A stretch of DNA of 8,433 nucleotides from a bacterium (lineage in GTDB: Bacteria > Planctomycetota > Planctomycetia > Pirellulales > Pirellulaceae), in NCBI GenBank assembly GCA_030432015.1, contig JAUIHJ010000349.1:1-8433 (forward strand), written 5' to 3'. This document shows, piece by piece, positions 1 through 5,447 of this stretch. Position numbers and translations under genes: made by a program. How positions within the stretch are numbered: the stretch's first letter is position 1; each line of letters opens with the position of its first letter. The notes under the pieces were generated by a model. It saw nothing but the letters and a program-made list of their open reading frames with translations. It was not told where the DNA came from and did no database searches.

Positions 1-235
1 ACCCCTTCGAATCCGTCTGGTTGGTTCGCTGGTTGTGCGTGACCCACACGACAAACGAGTGCCCGGTACCCCACGGCTCCGACTTTCGCGAACATAACAC
101 CACATACCGTTGAATCGGGTCGGCTTGTCGCGATTGACGTAGATCGACCCGCATGACGGTTTCGCCCAGCGCGGGCGAAGCAAGAGCGGTGGCCAGCAAG
201 CAAGCACAAAGAAGGAGATGAACTCGGGCTACCAT
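1..235 (-). CDS. Secreted protein of unknown function (N-terminal part, cut by window edge)
   Basis: Reading the minus strand from the ATG at 235-233 gives 78 codons with no stop before the window edge. The first ~24 residues form a convincing Sec signal peptide: a short start with one Arg and one His (MVARVH), a hydrophobic core of about 13 residues rich in Leu, Ala and Cys, then a small-residue site reading ALG before Glu25 that fits signal peptidase I. The visible mature part (about residues 25-78) contains RYVVLCSRK followed by GTGHSFVVWVTHNQ, a beta-strand-like pattern I cannot tie to a named family. The protein is probably exported to the periplasm. No strong ribosome binding site precedes the ATG, so the start rests on the signal peptide. 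It is transcribed divergently from the DJ-1-like gene at 569. That this is a real gene is fairly likely; its function is unknown. Confidence 0.6.
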   Translation of the reverse strand, partial: MVARVHLLLCACLLATALASPALGETVMRVDLRQSRQADPIQRYVVLCSRKSEPWGTGHSFVVWVTHNQRTNQTDSKG

Positions 236-568
236 CAGCACTCAATCATTGGTCTGGCGGGCGATTTCTCTGCGCGGCCGTTTCTTCTCCGTTTCTTTCG
301 GCGCATCGGCGGCCCGATCTTGTGAGAAAAGCGGCAGCGGCCGTGCTAGCGTTGCCCGCTATCCGTCCGGCGCCGCCTGCGACACGTCGATCGATGTCGC
401 CGCGCGATACCCCCGCCACGCAATAACGACACCGCACCGGCCGTGCACCCCTCCCATCGAACTCCAACGGCCCCTAAAATCCTAGACATGCTAGCAAGAG
501 CTGACCGTGAACTCGCCGGGTCATTCGGTGACCCTTTAGCACAAACCAATACGGGGTAAAGACGACCG
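236..568. other. Intergenic region between divergent genes, with a leader hairpin
   Basis: About 330 bases separate two divergent genes, so both promoters should lie here, but I see no convincing -35/-10 pair. The only clear structure is a perfect 6-bp inverted repeat, GGGTCA (518-523) and TGACCC (529-534), around the loop TTCGG and followed by TTTA. It ends 34 bases before the ATG of the DJ-1-like gene. It could be a leader hairpin or a weak terminator. Short open frames in this stretch on both strands have no recognisable protein features. Confidence 0.4.
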
Positions 569-1156
569 ATGGCCAAGAAGACAATCCTGATGATGGTTGG
601 TGATTTCGTCGAGGACTACGAAGTCATGGTCCCCTATCAAATGCTCCTGATGGTCGGGCACAGCGTGCATGCCGTTTGCCCTGGCAAACAAGCGGGGGAT
701 CAAATTGCCACAGCGATCCACGATTTCGAGGGCGACCAAACGTACAGTGAGAAACGGGGCCACAACTTTACGCTCAATGCCACCTTTGACGAGGTCGACC
801 CTGCAACCTACGACGCCCTCGTCATCCCCGGAGGTCGGGCTCCGGAATACCTCCGACTTGACGCTCGCGTGCTGGAAATCGTGCGGCATTTTTCGGCCGC
901 CGAGAAGCCGATCGCAGCCATTTGCCACGGCCCGCAGATCCTCACTGCCGCAGGGGTCGTCAAGGGAAAAGCGTGCAGCGCTTACCCGGCGGTGCGTCCT
1001 GAAATCGAGGGTGGTGGCGGCACGTTCATTCCCCCCAGCGAAACGTTCGATAACGCGCATGTGGATGGCAACCTCGTAACAGCCCCCGCCTGGCCAGCCC
1101 ATCCCGCATGGATTCGCGCACTGCTGGACGTGTTAGGCACAACCATCGAACCCTGA
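569..1156 (+). CDS. DJ-1/PfpI family protein
   Basis: This 195-residue protein has the length and layout of single-domain DJ-1/PfpI proteins (class I glutamine-amidotransferase-like fold). The N-terminal strand KTILMMVGDFVEDYEV (4-19) carries the conserved acidic residue at Glu15. DALVIPGGRAPEYLR (82-96) is the typical GG turn. AICHGPQ (117-123) is the nucleophile elbow, with Cys119 and His120. The family covers intracellular proteases, chaperones and enzymes proposed to repair or remove glyoxal-type adducts; the exact substrate cannot be read from sequence. The catalytic residues look intact, so it is probably active in the cytosol. The start at 569 is the only ATG giving the complete first strand; the purine-rich ACGGGGTAAAGACG upstream is a weak ribosome site. 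It points toward the oppositely oriented amidotransferase-like gene. Any link to aldehyde stress from the nearby microcompartment is speculation. Confidence 0.9.
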   Translation: MAKKTILMMVGDFVEDYEVMVPYQMLLMVGHSVHAVCPGKQAGDQIATAIHDFEGDQTYSEKRGHNFTLNATFDEVDPATYDALVIPGGRAPEYLRLDARVLEIVRHFSAAEKPIAAICHGPQILTAAGVVKGKACSAYPAVRPEIEGGGGTFIPPSETFDNAHVDGNLVTAPAWPAHPAWIRALLDVLGTTIEP

Positions 1157-1211
1157 ATGGACCGCGACACGCTGCGAGGTAACGCCTCGCCACACCAACG
1201 TTTCCGGCCCA

Positions 1212-1240
1212 CCGCCAGATTGCCTGGCGGGAGCCCGCCA
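1212..1240. repeat. GC-rich overlapping inverted repeats downstream of the DJ-1-like gene
   Basis: CCGCCAG (1212-1218) pairs perfectly with CTGGCGG (1224-1230) around a 5-base loop. The same right arm, read as TGGCGGG (1225-1231), also pairs with CCCGCCA (1234-1240), so two stems are mutually exclusive. The structure lies 56 bases past the stop of the DJ-1-like gene. There is no T-run on the plus-strand side, so it is not a standard intrinsic terminator. It could stabilise the 3' end or assist termination. Confidence 0.45.
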
Positions 1241-1332
1241 TTGGATGGCTGGTTGCTGGCAGGGCTCAACCGCTGAGAAGCAAGTGCCGGTACGGCCGAG
1301 TGCGGATGTTCGCGAATCGCGGCGCCAAGAAC

Positions 1333-1376
1333 AAAAAAACCCACCGAACGCGAAGGGGGGATCTGCGTTCGATGGG
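1333..1376 (-). terminator. Rho-independent terminator for the minus-strand amidotransferase-like gene
   Basis: CCCACCGAACGC (1340-1351) and GCGTTCGATGGG (1365-1376) form a 12-bp stem with a 13-base loop. The single plus-strand mismatch (C1344 against A1372) becomes a G-U pair in minus-strand RNA, where the stem is followed at once by seven U residues (A-tract 1333-1339). Both facts fix the orientation as minus. The stem begins 33 bases after the stop codon of the gene at 1410-2159. Confidence 0.85.
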
Positions 1377-1409
1377 TATCGATGTTTCTGAGCGATTGCG
1401 GCTGGACAA

Positions 1410-2159
1410 CTAAGCCGCCGCAAATTGCATTTCGGTCTTGGGCGACGTGATGCCTTCAATAAACTCCTCGAAGATTCGCACGTCGAGCGCCGAGGACGAA
1501 TCAGCCTCCGGGTGGAACTGGGTGCCGAGCGCAAACCAGCCTTCAATTTCGCTTTCAATGGCCTCAACGACGCCATCAGGGCACCGCGCGGTCACCACGA
1601 AACCTGGCGCAACTTCATCGACCGCCATGTGGTGCATGCTATTGACGCGAATTTCACCGTCACCGTAGACGCGGTCCATCAACGAATCCGGCGTCACGTC
1701 GAGGCCGTGGCGGTGACCAGCGTCGTGCAGATCCTTGTGCGGTATCGCATTGGGAAGGTCTTCTGGAATATGGAGGAAGAGATTGCCGCCCTGCGAAACG
1801 TTGAGCAACTGCATGCCGACGCCGATGCCGAACACGGGAATTCGCTTGTCGGTGATCAGACGCATAATCCGCCGATCAAACAACTCTCGCTTTTCTTCCA
1901 TCGCACGCACGGTCGGATGCAGCATGAATCCATCGCGACGCGGATCCAAATCTTGGCCCCCAATCATGAGAAACCCATCCACTGAATCGAGAACGTGCGA
2001 TAAGTCCTCCTCTTCGCGCAGGGGTGGCAGCACAACGGGAATACCGCCGGCCTCCATAATGCACTCGTAGTAACCTTCACACAGATACGAGAAAGCTGGT
2101 GCATCCTTGCGAGCAGCTCGGTAATCCGCGTTGATCCCGATGATCGGTTTGGTCGTCAT
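1410..2159 (-). CDS. PuuD-like (peptidase C26) amidotransferase-fold protein lacking the catalytic cysteine
   Basis: The 249-residue protein matches the gamma-glutamyl-gamma-aminobutyrate hydrolase family (PuuD type, class I glutamine-amidotransferase fold) in length and motif order. It has KPIIGINADY at the start, GGQDLDP (67-73), the nucleophile-elbow region PVFGIGVGMQLLN (108-120), VNSMHH (172-177) and QFHPEA (214-219) with His216 and Glu218 of the triad. In active members the elbow reads G-I-C-x-G; here position 113 is Gly, encoded GGC at about 1821-1823, one base from TGC. Hydrolase activity is therefore doubtful, and the protein may bind a ligand or have another role. The ATG at 2159 is preceded by GGGAG (2170-2166) at good spacing; a TTG one codon earlier is also possible. 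It is transcribed away from the BMC operon and ends in its own terminator. Family assignment is secure; function is not. Confidence 0.88.
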   Translation of the reverse strand: MTTKPIIGINADYRAARKDAPAFSYLCEGYYECIMEAGGIPVVLPPLREEEDLSHVLDSVDGFLMIGGQDLDPRRDGFMLHPTVRAMEEKRELFDRRIMRLITDKRIPVFGIGVGMQLLNVSQGGNLFLHIPEDLPNAIPHKDLHDAGHRHGLDVTPDSLMDRVYGDGEIRVNSMHHMAVDEVAPGFVVTARCPDGVVEAIESEIEGWFALGTQFHPEADSSSALDVRIFEEFIEGITSPKTEMQFAAA

Positions 2160-2177
2160 CAATAACTCCCTTTTTCC

Positions 2178-2210
2178 GACACAATAAGTGTCCCAAATTC
2201 CCTGACACTT
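2178..2210 (-). promoter_or_regulatory. Three-half-site inverted repeat in the leader of the amidotransferase-like gene
   Basis: Read in the direction of the gene, AAGTGTC (2210-2204) is followed after 11 bases by GACACTT (2192-2186) and then, after ATT, by GTGTC (2182-2178). The middle element can pair with either neighbour: a 7-bp stem upstream or a 5-bp GACAC/GTGTC stem downstream. The downstream stem ends 7 bases before the GGGAG ribosome site. This could be a repressor operator with repeated half-sites or a small RNA switch controlling access to the ribosome site; sequence alone does not decide. No clear -35/-10 pair for this gene is visible. Confidence 0.45.
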
Positions 2211-2990
2211 CTTCGCGAGGCTTCTGGCAGAGGGTCTTGGAAGCGGGTGGTGCGCGTCACGCCGTCAGCTTCCTGTATCCGCATAACGCGGGCGTGCCAT
2301 GGGAGAGGGTCGATCGAACACGACAGCCACGGGGGGGCGGTCGCCTTTCATCGTCCCTGACAAACGGCAAGGTTGGGTGGGAATGCTTGAGCCGTGATAG
2401 CGCGCCCTTCCTGGGCGCAACGCCGGAGTATGTTGCCTCGTCGTAATCCTTTGTAAACGGTGCCTGTGTCGATGTAAGGGAGTCAAAAGTCGGGCGAAGT
2501 CTAGCTTGAATTCGCAGCATGTAAAGCGAATGGCCTTATCTTCGGGCTGCGGTGCGTACAGGCACTAGATCTTGTGCAAGCATGCCACGGTGCTAGCACA
2601 AGTCATTGCGCTACAACGCTTTGCTGGAGCTGGCCAACGTGCTGCCGCCATAGCGCGCCGGGCAGGCCCGTCACCCAAGCGTACGTACGCCTTGTGAGCT
2701 CGCCCCCTGCGGGTAACCCGACGCACAGGGTTACCAAGAACCTCGGGCCAGTCGCCACGACGCAGGTTCACGACGTTCGCCGGAAAACCGAGCAATCGAT
2801 TTCCTCGATCCTGACGACTTGCGATCCGCTGCTCGCAAATTAGGCTGGAATGCGAACCGCCCTCAAACTCTTCCCAGAAATCCCATCCACCCACATTCCG
2901 CAACATGTTTCATAAACAGACGTTACACCGACAGTGAGTTAATCCAATCTCCGCAATGAAAGAATTCCGTCATTTTCGTCCATTCAATGA
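2211..2990. other. Long non-coding region upstream of the BMC operon
   Basis: About 780 bases hold no gene I can support. Open frames on both strands (the longest on the minus strand, about 2565-2906) are Arg-rich or low in recognisable motifs and lack ribosome sites. A perfect 6-bp hairpin GCGCCC/GGGCGC (2402-2407, 2413-2418) has no T-run. A cluster of inverted repeats lies at 2571-2735 and is listed separately. From about 2900 the sequence becomes more AT-rich as it approaches the operon promoter. The stretch may be a decayed gene or mobile element, or a long regulatory region; no terminal repeats or transposase fragments were recognised. Confidence 0.4.
2571..2735. repeat. Cluster of perfect inverted repeats in the non-coding region
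   Basis: Four perfect elements occur within 165 bases: CTTGTGC (2571-2577) with GCACAAG (2596-2602); the 10-bp palindrome GTGCTAGCAC (2590-2599) overlapping it; the 12-bp palindrome GCGTACGTACGC (2679-2690); and GGTAACCC (2712-2719) with GGGTTACC (2728-2735) around an 8-base loop. None is followed by a T-run. They may be protein-binding sites, parts of a structured RNA, or remnants of a mobile element; I cannot tell which. Confidence 0.4.
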
Positions 2991-3019
2991 TTGTTTTCCA
3001 CCGTCTTCGTGACCATAAT
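2991..3019 (+). promoter_or_regulatory. Candidate sigma70-type promoter of the BMC operon
   Basis: TTGTTT (2991-2996) as -35 and CATAAT (3014-3019, five of six matches to TATAAT) as -10 are separated by exactly 17 bases in an AT-rich patch. Transcription would begin near 3026, about 24 bases before the GTG at 3050 and its GGAAG ribosome site (3039-3043). If correct, translation of the regulator cannot start upstream at 2991. This rests on pattern matching only. Confidence 0.5.
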
Positions 3020-3031
3020 TCGGATTGAATT
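3017..3031. promoter_or_regulatory. Candidate operator overlapping the -10 box
   Basis: AATTC (3017-3021) and GAATT (3027-3031) form a perfect 5-bp inverted repeat with a 5-base spacer. It overlaps the proposed -10 element and start point, where a repressor would block transcription. DeoR-family regulators commonly repress their own operons, so autoregulation is plausible, but no specific site for this regulator is known to me. Confidence 0.3.
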
Positions 3032-3049
3032 TTCCAGTGGAAGACCTGA

Positions 3050-3101
3050 GTGGACGTGCCGATGGCTCCCCAACCCGTCGCTGAAGATCGCCGCAACCGG
3101 C
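3050..3101 (+). pseudogene. Displaced N-terminal fragment of the DeoR-family regulator (other reading frame)
   Basis: From the GTG at 3050 (or ATG at 3062), with GGAAG at 3039-3043 six bases upstream of the GTG, the frame reads PQPVAEDRRNR. This resembles the E-x-R-R-x-R segment that opens most DeoR-family proteins just before helix 1 of the winged helix. The remainder of the domain (GFASLPSLASELQVSESTIR) continues in a different frame starting near 3102. Between RNR and GF only 7 bases remain, where the family normally has about 8-9 residues. This suggests a deletion of roughly 17-20 bases that also shifted the frame, or an assembly error. The fragment is inferred from the family pattern rather than from an alignment. 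Confidence 0.5.
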
Positions 3102-3827
3102 ATGCAGGGCTTCGCATCACTCCCCTCGTTGGCCAGCGAGCTACAGGTTTCCGAATCGACCATTCGTCGAGACTTGGACTCGCTGGAATCATCGGGCAGT
3201 GCGAAACGGACCCATGGCGGCGTCTTCTACACGGGGCCGTCGCCCAAATTGCAGCACTTCGATCAGCGGCAAAAGACACATTGGGAGAAAAAACAACAGA
3301 TCGCCGAGGTTGCCAGTCGGCTGATCGAGGACGGCGATACGATTTTGCTGGATGGTGGGAGTACGACCTACGAACTGGCGCGACAGCTCGTCGGCAGACC
3401 GCTGCAAATCGTCACCAACTCACTTCCGGTCGCCAACCTGTTCACAACGAGCGACGTAGATTTGGTGATCATCGGCGGCTCGATTCACACCCGGACCGGG
3501 GTCTCGTTGGGTCCGTATGCCAACGCGATGCTGGCGGAAATCAATGTTCGGCGGGCAGTATTGAGCGTCGCGGGTGTCAACCAGCAGGGCTATTACAACA
3601 GCAACTTGCTGCTGGTGGAGACCGAGCGGGCGATGATGAAGGCGGCCGACACGGTCATCGTGGTGGCCGACAGCACGAAGTTCGGTCAGTCGAGCTTGGC
3701 CCGACTGGGTGCGCTCGGTGACATCGATACGCTCGTCGTTGACAACGAAATCAGTCCCGAATGGCGGGAGCGGATTTGCGGAAGCGGGGTCGATTTGATC
3801 GTCGCCGGCGACGCGGCAGAGAAATAG
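3102..3827 (+). CDS. DeoR-family transcriptional regulator of the BMC operon (N-terminus disrupted)
   Basis: From the ATG at 3102 this frame encodes 241 residues; the family usually has about 250-260. The start MQGFASLPSLASELQVSES is the middle of the DeoR helix-turn-helix, and STIRRDLDSLE carries the recognition helix with the hallmark T-I-R-R-D. The C-terminal sensor domain is complete: LLDGGSTTYELA (the D-x-G-S-T phosphosugar-binding loop), TNSLPVANLF, VIIGG and VVADSTKFG near the end. It should be a sugar-phosphate-responsive repressor, and in PVM microcompartment loci a DeoR regulator usually accompanies the genes. Helix 1 is missing from this frame and appears in another frame at 3050-3101, so DNA binding may be impaired. 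The same frame is open upstream to a TTG at 2991, but that extension lies over the likely promoter and is not DeoR-like. pduL follows 45 bases later. Confidence 0.8.
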   Translation: MQGFASLPSLASELQVSESTIRRDLDSLESSGSAKRTHGGVFYTGPSPKLQHFDQRQKTHWEKKQQIAEVASRLIEDGDTILLDGGSTTYELARQLVGRPLQIVTNSLPVANLFTTSDVDLVIIGGSIHTRTGVSLGPYANAMLAEINVRRAVLSVAGVNQQGYYNSNLLLVETERAMMKAADTVIVVADSTKFGQSSLARLGALGDIDTLVVDNEISPEWRERICGSGVDLIVAGDAAEK

Positions 3828-3872
3828 CAAGAACCAACAACTCTTGGCACGAATATCACAGGAAGCGACACT

Positions 3873-4586
3873 ATGAGTTCCGCAGCAGGGCTAGACCGCG
3901 CGATGGTCGAACAGATCGTCCGCCAGATCGTCTTGAGACAATCCGGCGACGCGTCGGCATCGATACCTGGCGCCGACACACCGCCGGAGTTGGTCGTCAG
4001 TATCTCCGCCCGCCACTGCCATCTGACGGACGAACATGTAGAAATGCTGTTTGGTCCTGGCCATACGCTGACGCCCGAGAAGCCGCTCTACCAGGACGGT
4101 TTCTTTGCGGCCGCAGAGACCGTGATGGTCGTCGGTCCACGGCGACGGATGCTGCCGACGGTCCGCGTGTTGGGACCGACCCGCCCGCAGAGCCAGGTCG
4201 AACTCGCCTTCACCGACTCCATTTCACTGGGGATCGACGCACCGGTACGCCACAGCGGCCAAATCGCGGGGACGCCGGGCTGTGTTCTCGTCGGCCCTCA
4301 CGGGGTGGTCGAGTTAAACGAAGGCGTGATTCGCGCCGCGCGCCACGTTCATATGTGTCACCGCGAAGCCGAGCGGCAGGGCGTCGCCAATGGCGACTAC
4401 ATGAAGCTGAGAATCGAATCCGACCTCTGCACGACCGTCATGGAAAACTTGCTCGTCCGAGCCGACGACACGGCCAAGCTGGAAGTGCACATCGATACCG
4501 ATGAAGGGAACGCCTGTTTCCTGGATGCGGCCACCAAAGTCGAATTGTTAAAGCAGGAGCCGTGCTCCTGTCACGAAAGTCACTGA
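3873..4586 (+). CDS. pduL: PduL-type phosphate acyltransferase, BMC-associated
   Basis: The 237-residue protein is a PduL phosphotransacylase, unrelated to Pta, interconverting acyl-CoA plus phosphate with acyl-phosphate plus CoA and so recycling CoA inside the shell. Two PduL domains are visible. The first has the zinc-ligand motif SARHCHLT (His48, His50), with Arg104 and Glu110 further on; the second has ARHVHM (His158, His160) and LEVHIDTDE (His206). These are the conserved metal-site and active-site positions known for the family. Residues about 6-22 (GLDRAMVEQIVRQIVLR) form an amphipathic-helix-like extension followed by a Ser/Ala/Gly-rich linker, as in encapsulation peptides. The C-terminus is an unusual C-S-C-H-E-S-H tail. 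The ATG has AGGAAG 7 bases upstream. It sits between the regulator and the first shell gene, as expected for a PVM locus. Confidence 0.95.
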   Translation: MSSAAGLDRAMVEQIVRQIVLRQSGDASASIPGADTPPELVVSISARHCHLTDEHVEMLFGPGHTLTPEKPLYQDGFFAAAETVMVVGPRRRMLPTVRVLGPTRPQSQVELAFTDSISLGIDAPVRHSGQIAGTPGCVLVGPHGVVELNEGVIRAARHVHMCHREAERQGVANGDYMKLRIESDLCTTVMENLLVRADDTAKLEVHIDTDEGNACFLDAATKVELLKQEPCSCHESH

Positions 4587-4623
4587 TACGTAGTTCACGT
4601 TTCCTTACTGGGAGAAGCAACTG

Positions 4624-4923
4624 ATGGCAAAAGCGATGGAAGCGTTGGGAATGCTCGAAGCCAAGGGGTTCATCACCTTGGTCGAAGCCACCGACGCCAT
4701 GATGAAGTCAGCCAACGTCGAATTTTTGGGCTGGGACAAAGTTGGAAGCGGGCTCGTTTCCGCGTTTGTAACGGGCGACGTCGCGGCCGTCAAAGCCGCG
4801 ACCGATGCCGGCGCTAGCGCGGCGGGTCGTGTCGGAGAAGTGGTCAGCGTGCAAGTGATTCCGCGTCCGCACGAGGACTTGGGAATCGTGTTGCCGAAGG
4901 GCATGAAAGCCAAGGCCAAATAA
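4624..4923 (+). CDS. BMC-H shell protein 1 (hexamer-forming, single BMC domain)
   Basis: This 99-residue protein is a standard single-domain BMC-H shell protein (PduA/CcmK type) that forms the hexameric tiles of the shell facets. ALGMLEAKGF (7-16) opens the domain. LVEATDAMMKSANVEF (19-34) contains the conserved edge lysine, Lys28, which packs between neighbouring hexamers. KVGSGLVSAFVTGDV (39-53) carries the Gly-Ser-Gly pore loop (41-43), and VQVIPRPHEDL (76-86) ends the domain. A short Lys/Ala tail (KGMKAKAK) follows. GGAG at 4611-4614 precedes the ATG by 9 bases. The classical GSG pore suggests passage of small polar metabolites, as in PduA. The gene follows pduL by 37 bases and is followed by a strong stem-loop. 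Confidence 0.96.
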   Translation: MAKAMEALGMLEAKGFITLVEATDAMMKSANVEFLGWDKVGSGLVSAFVTGDVAAVKAATDAGASAAGRVGEVVSVQVIPRPHEDLGIVLPKGMKAKAK

Positions 4924-4944
4924 CCGCTCGCCCCATGCCCCAAC

Positions 4945-4990
4945 AGCTCGCCCTGCGTTTTGGCCACGACGATGATCGTGGCAGCGAGCT
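4945..4990 (+). other. Two-tier stem-loop between the two BMC-H genes
   Basis: An outer 7-bp stem AGCTCGC (4945-4951)/GCGAGCT (4984-4990) encloses a perfect 7-bp stem GCCACGA (4963-4969)/TCGTGGC (4976-4982) with a 6-base loop. The internal loop is asymmetric: 11 bases on the left, one on the right. TTCCCACTCTTT follows, a broken pyrimidine stretch rather than a full T-run. It could be a partial terminator or an RNA-stability or processing element setting the ratio of the two shell proteins. Confidence 0.55.
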
Positions 4991-5033
4991 TTCCCACTCT
5001 TTATGTGATGCACAAGAATCGAAGGAAAAAGTC

Positions 5034-5303
5034 ATGAGTACTGCAATTGGGATGATTGAAACCAAAGGCCTGGTTGGCTTGGTTGAAGCCACCGACGCCA
5101 TGGCGAAGGCCGCCAATGTGGAAATTGTCAAGCGTGTCGACATCGGTGGCGCCTTCGTCACGACCGTCGTGCGTGGTGATGTCGGTAGCGTGCGTGCTGC
5201 CGTCGAAGCGGGTGCCACCGCCGCAGCTCAAGCGGGTGAACTGGTTGGCAGCCACGTCATTCCCCGACCTGCCGAAGGGCTCGTCGAGGCCTATCTGTCG
5301 TAA
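5034..5303 (+). CDS. BMC-H shell protein 2 (hexamer-forming, variant pore)
   Basis: This 89-residue single BMC-domain protein is a paralogue of the shell protein just upstream. AIGMIETKGLVGLVEATDA (4-22) and MAKAANVEIV (23-32, edge Lys25) align directly with it, as do VRGDVGSVRAAVEAGA and SHVIPRPAEGL. The pore segment differs: DIGGAFVTT (36-44) in place of KVGSGLVSA, so the hexamer's central opening should have different size and chemistry. The basic tail of the first copy is absent and the protein ends EAYLS. The ATG at 5034 is preceded by AAGGA (5022-5026) with 7-base spacing. The frame is open further upstream, but that part has no BMC character and overlaps the stem-loop. The two proteins probably form separate or mixed hexamers in one shell. 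Confidence 0.95.
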   Translation: MSTAIGMIETKGLVGLVEATDAMAKAANVEIVKRVDIGGAFVTTVVRGDVGSVRAAVEAGATAAAQAGELVGSHVIPRPAEGLVEAYLS

Positions 5304-5447
5304 GGCAGGGTTACGGACGTCAGGCCTGCGTCGCTCCCGCGGCGCATCGCTGGTGACGGACGCCACCCCGTCGGGAATACGGTTTCAAGGAGTGCATGTT
5401 TCGGGAGCGGCCTCGGTGGCCGGAGCTCAGGAGGACAGCGGACGATC
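5304..5447 (+). other. Spacer between BMC-H2 and ackA with stem-loops and a distant ribosome site
   Basis: Directly after the BMC-H2 stop, GCAGG (5305-5309) can pair with CCTGC (5325-5329). An alternative stem uses GACG(t)CA with TGCGTC around GGCC (5316-5332). A second small stem, GACGG/CCGTC, lies near 5355-5375. None has a T-run. A perfect AGGAGG (5429-5434) precedes the ackA ATG by 13 bases, longer than usual. No gene is seen here. Confidence 0.4.

Noticed and set aside
536..1102. 188-codon minus-strand frame opposite the DJ-1-like gene
   Set aside because: It lies opposite a clearly recognisable family protein and shows no domain of its own; a shadow frame of GC-rich coding sequence.
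1425..1985. 186-codon plus-strand frame opposite the amidotransferase-like gene
   Set aside because: Antisense shadow of a clear family member; no ribosome site or motifs.
2402..2418. GCGCCC/GGGCGC hairpin considered as a terminator
   Set aside because: No T-run on either side and no gene end nearby; a 6-bp GC stem is easily found by chance in this composition.
2565..2906. 113-codon open frame on the minus strand in the non-coding region
   Set aside because: No ribosome site, Arg-rich low-information sequence, no recognised domain; the palindromes within it argue for non-coding sequence. A decayed element cannot be excluded.
2991..3101. N-terminal extension of the DeoR protein from a TTG at 2991
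   Set aside because: The extension has no winged-helix character, no ribosome site and lies over the likely -35/-10 promoter; the DeoR-like N-terminus is in another frame.
3104..3721. Long open frame continuing from the GTG at 3050 past the frame break
   Set aside because: Beyond about residue 17 it is Arg/Gly-rich shadow sequence of the regulator; the real domain is in the 3102-3827 frame.
4935..5033. Upstream extension of the second BMC-H protein
   Set aside because: The extra residues are hydrophilic, do not resemble any BMC domain and overlap the stem-loop; the ATG at 5034 has a good ribosome site.
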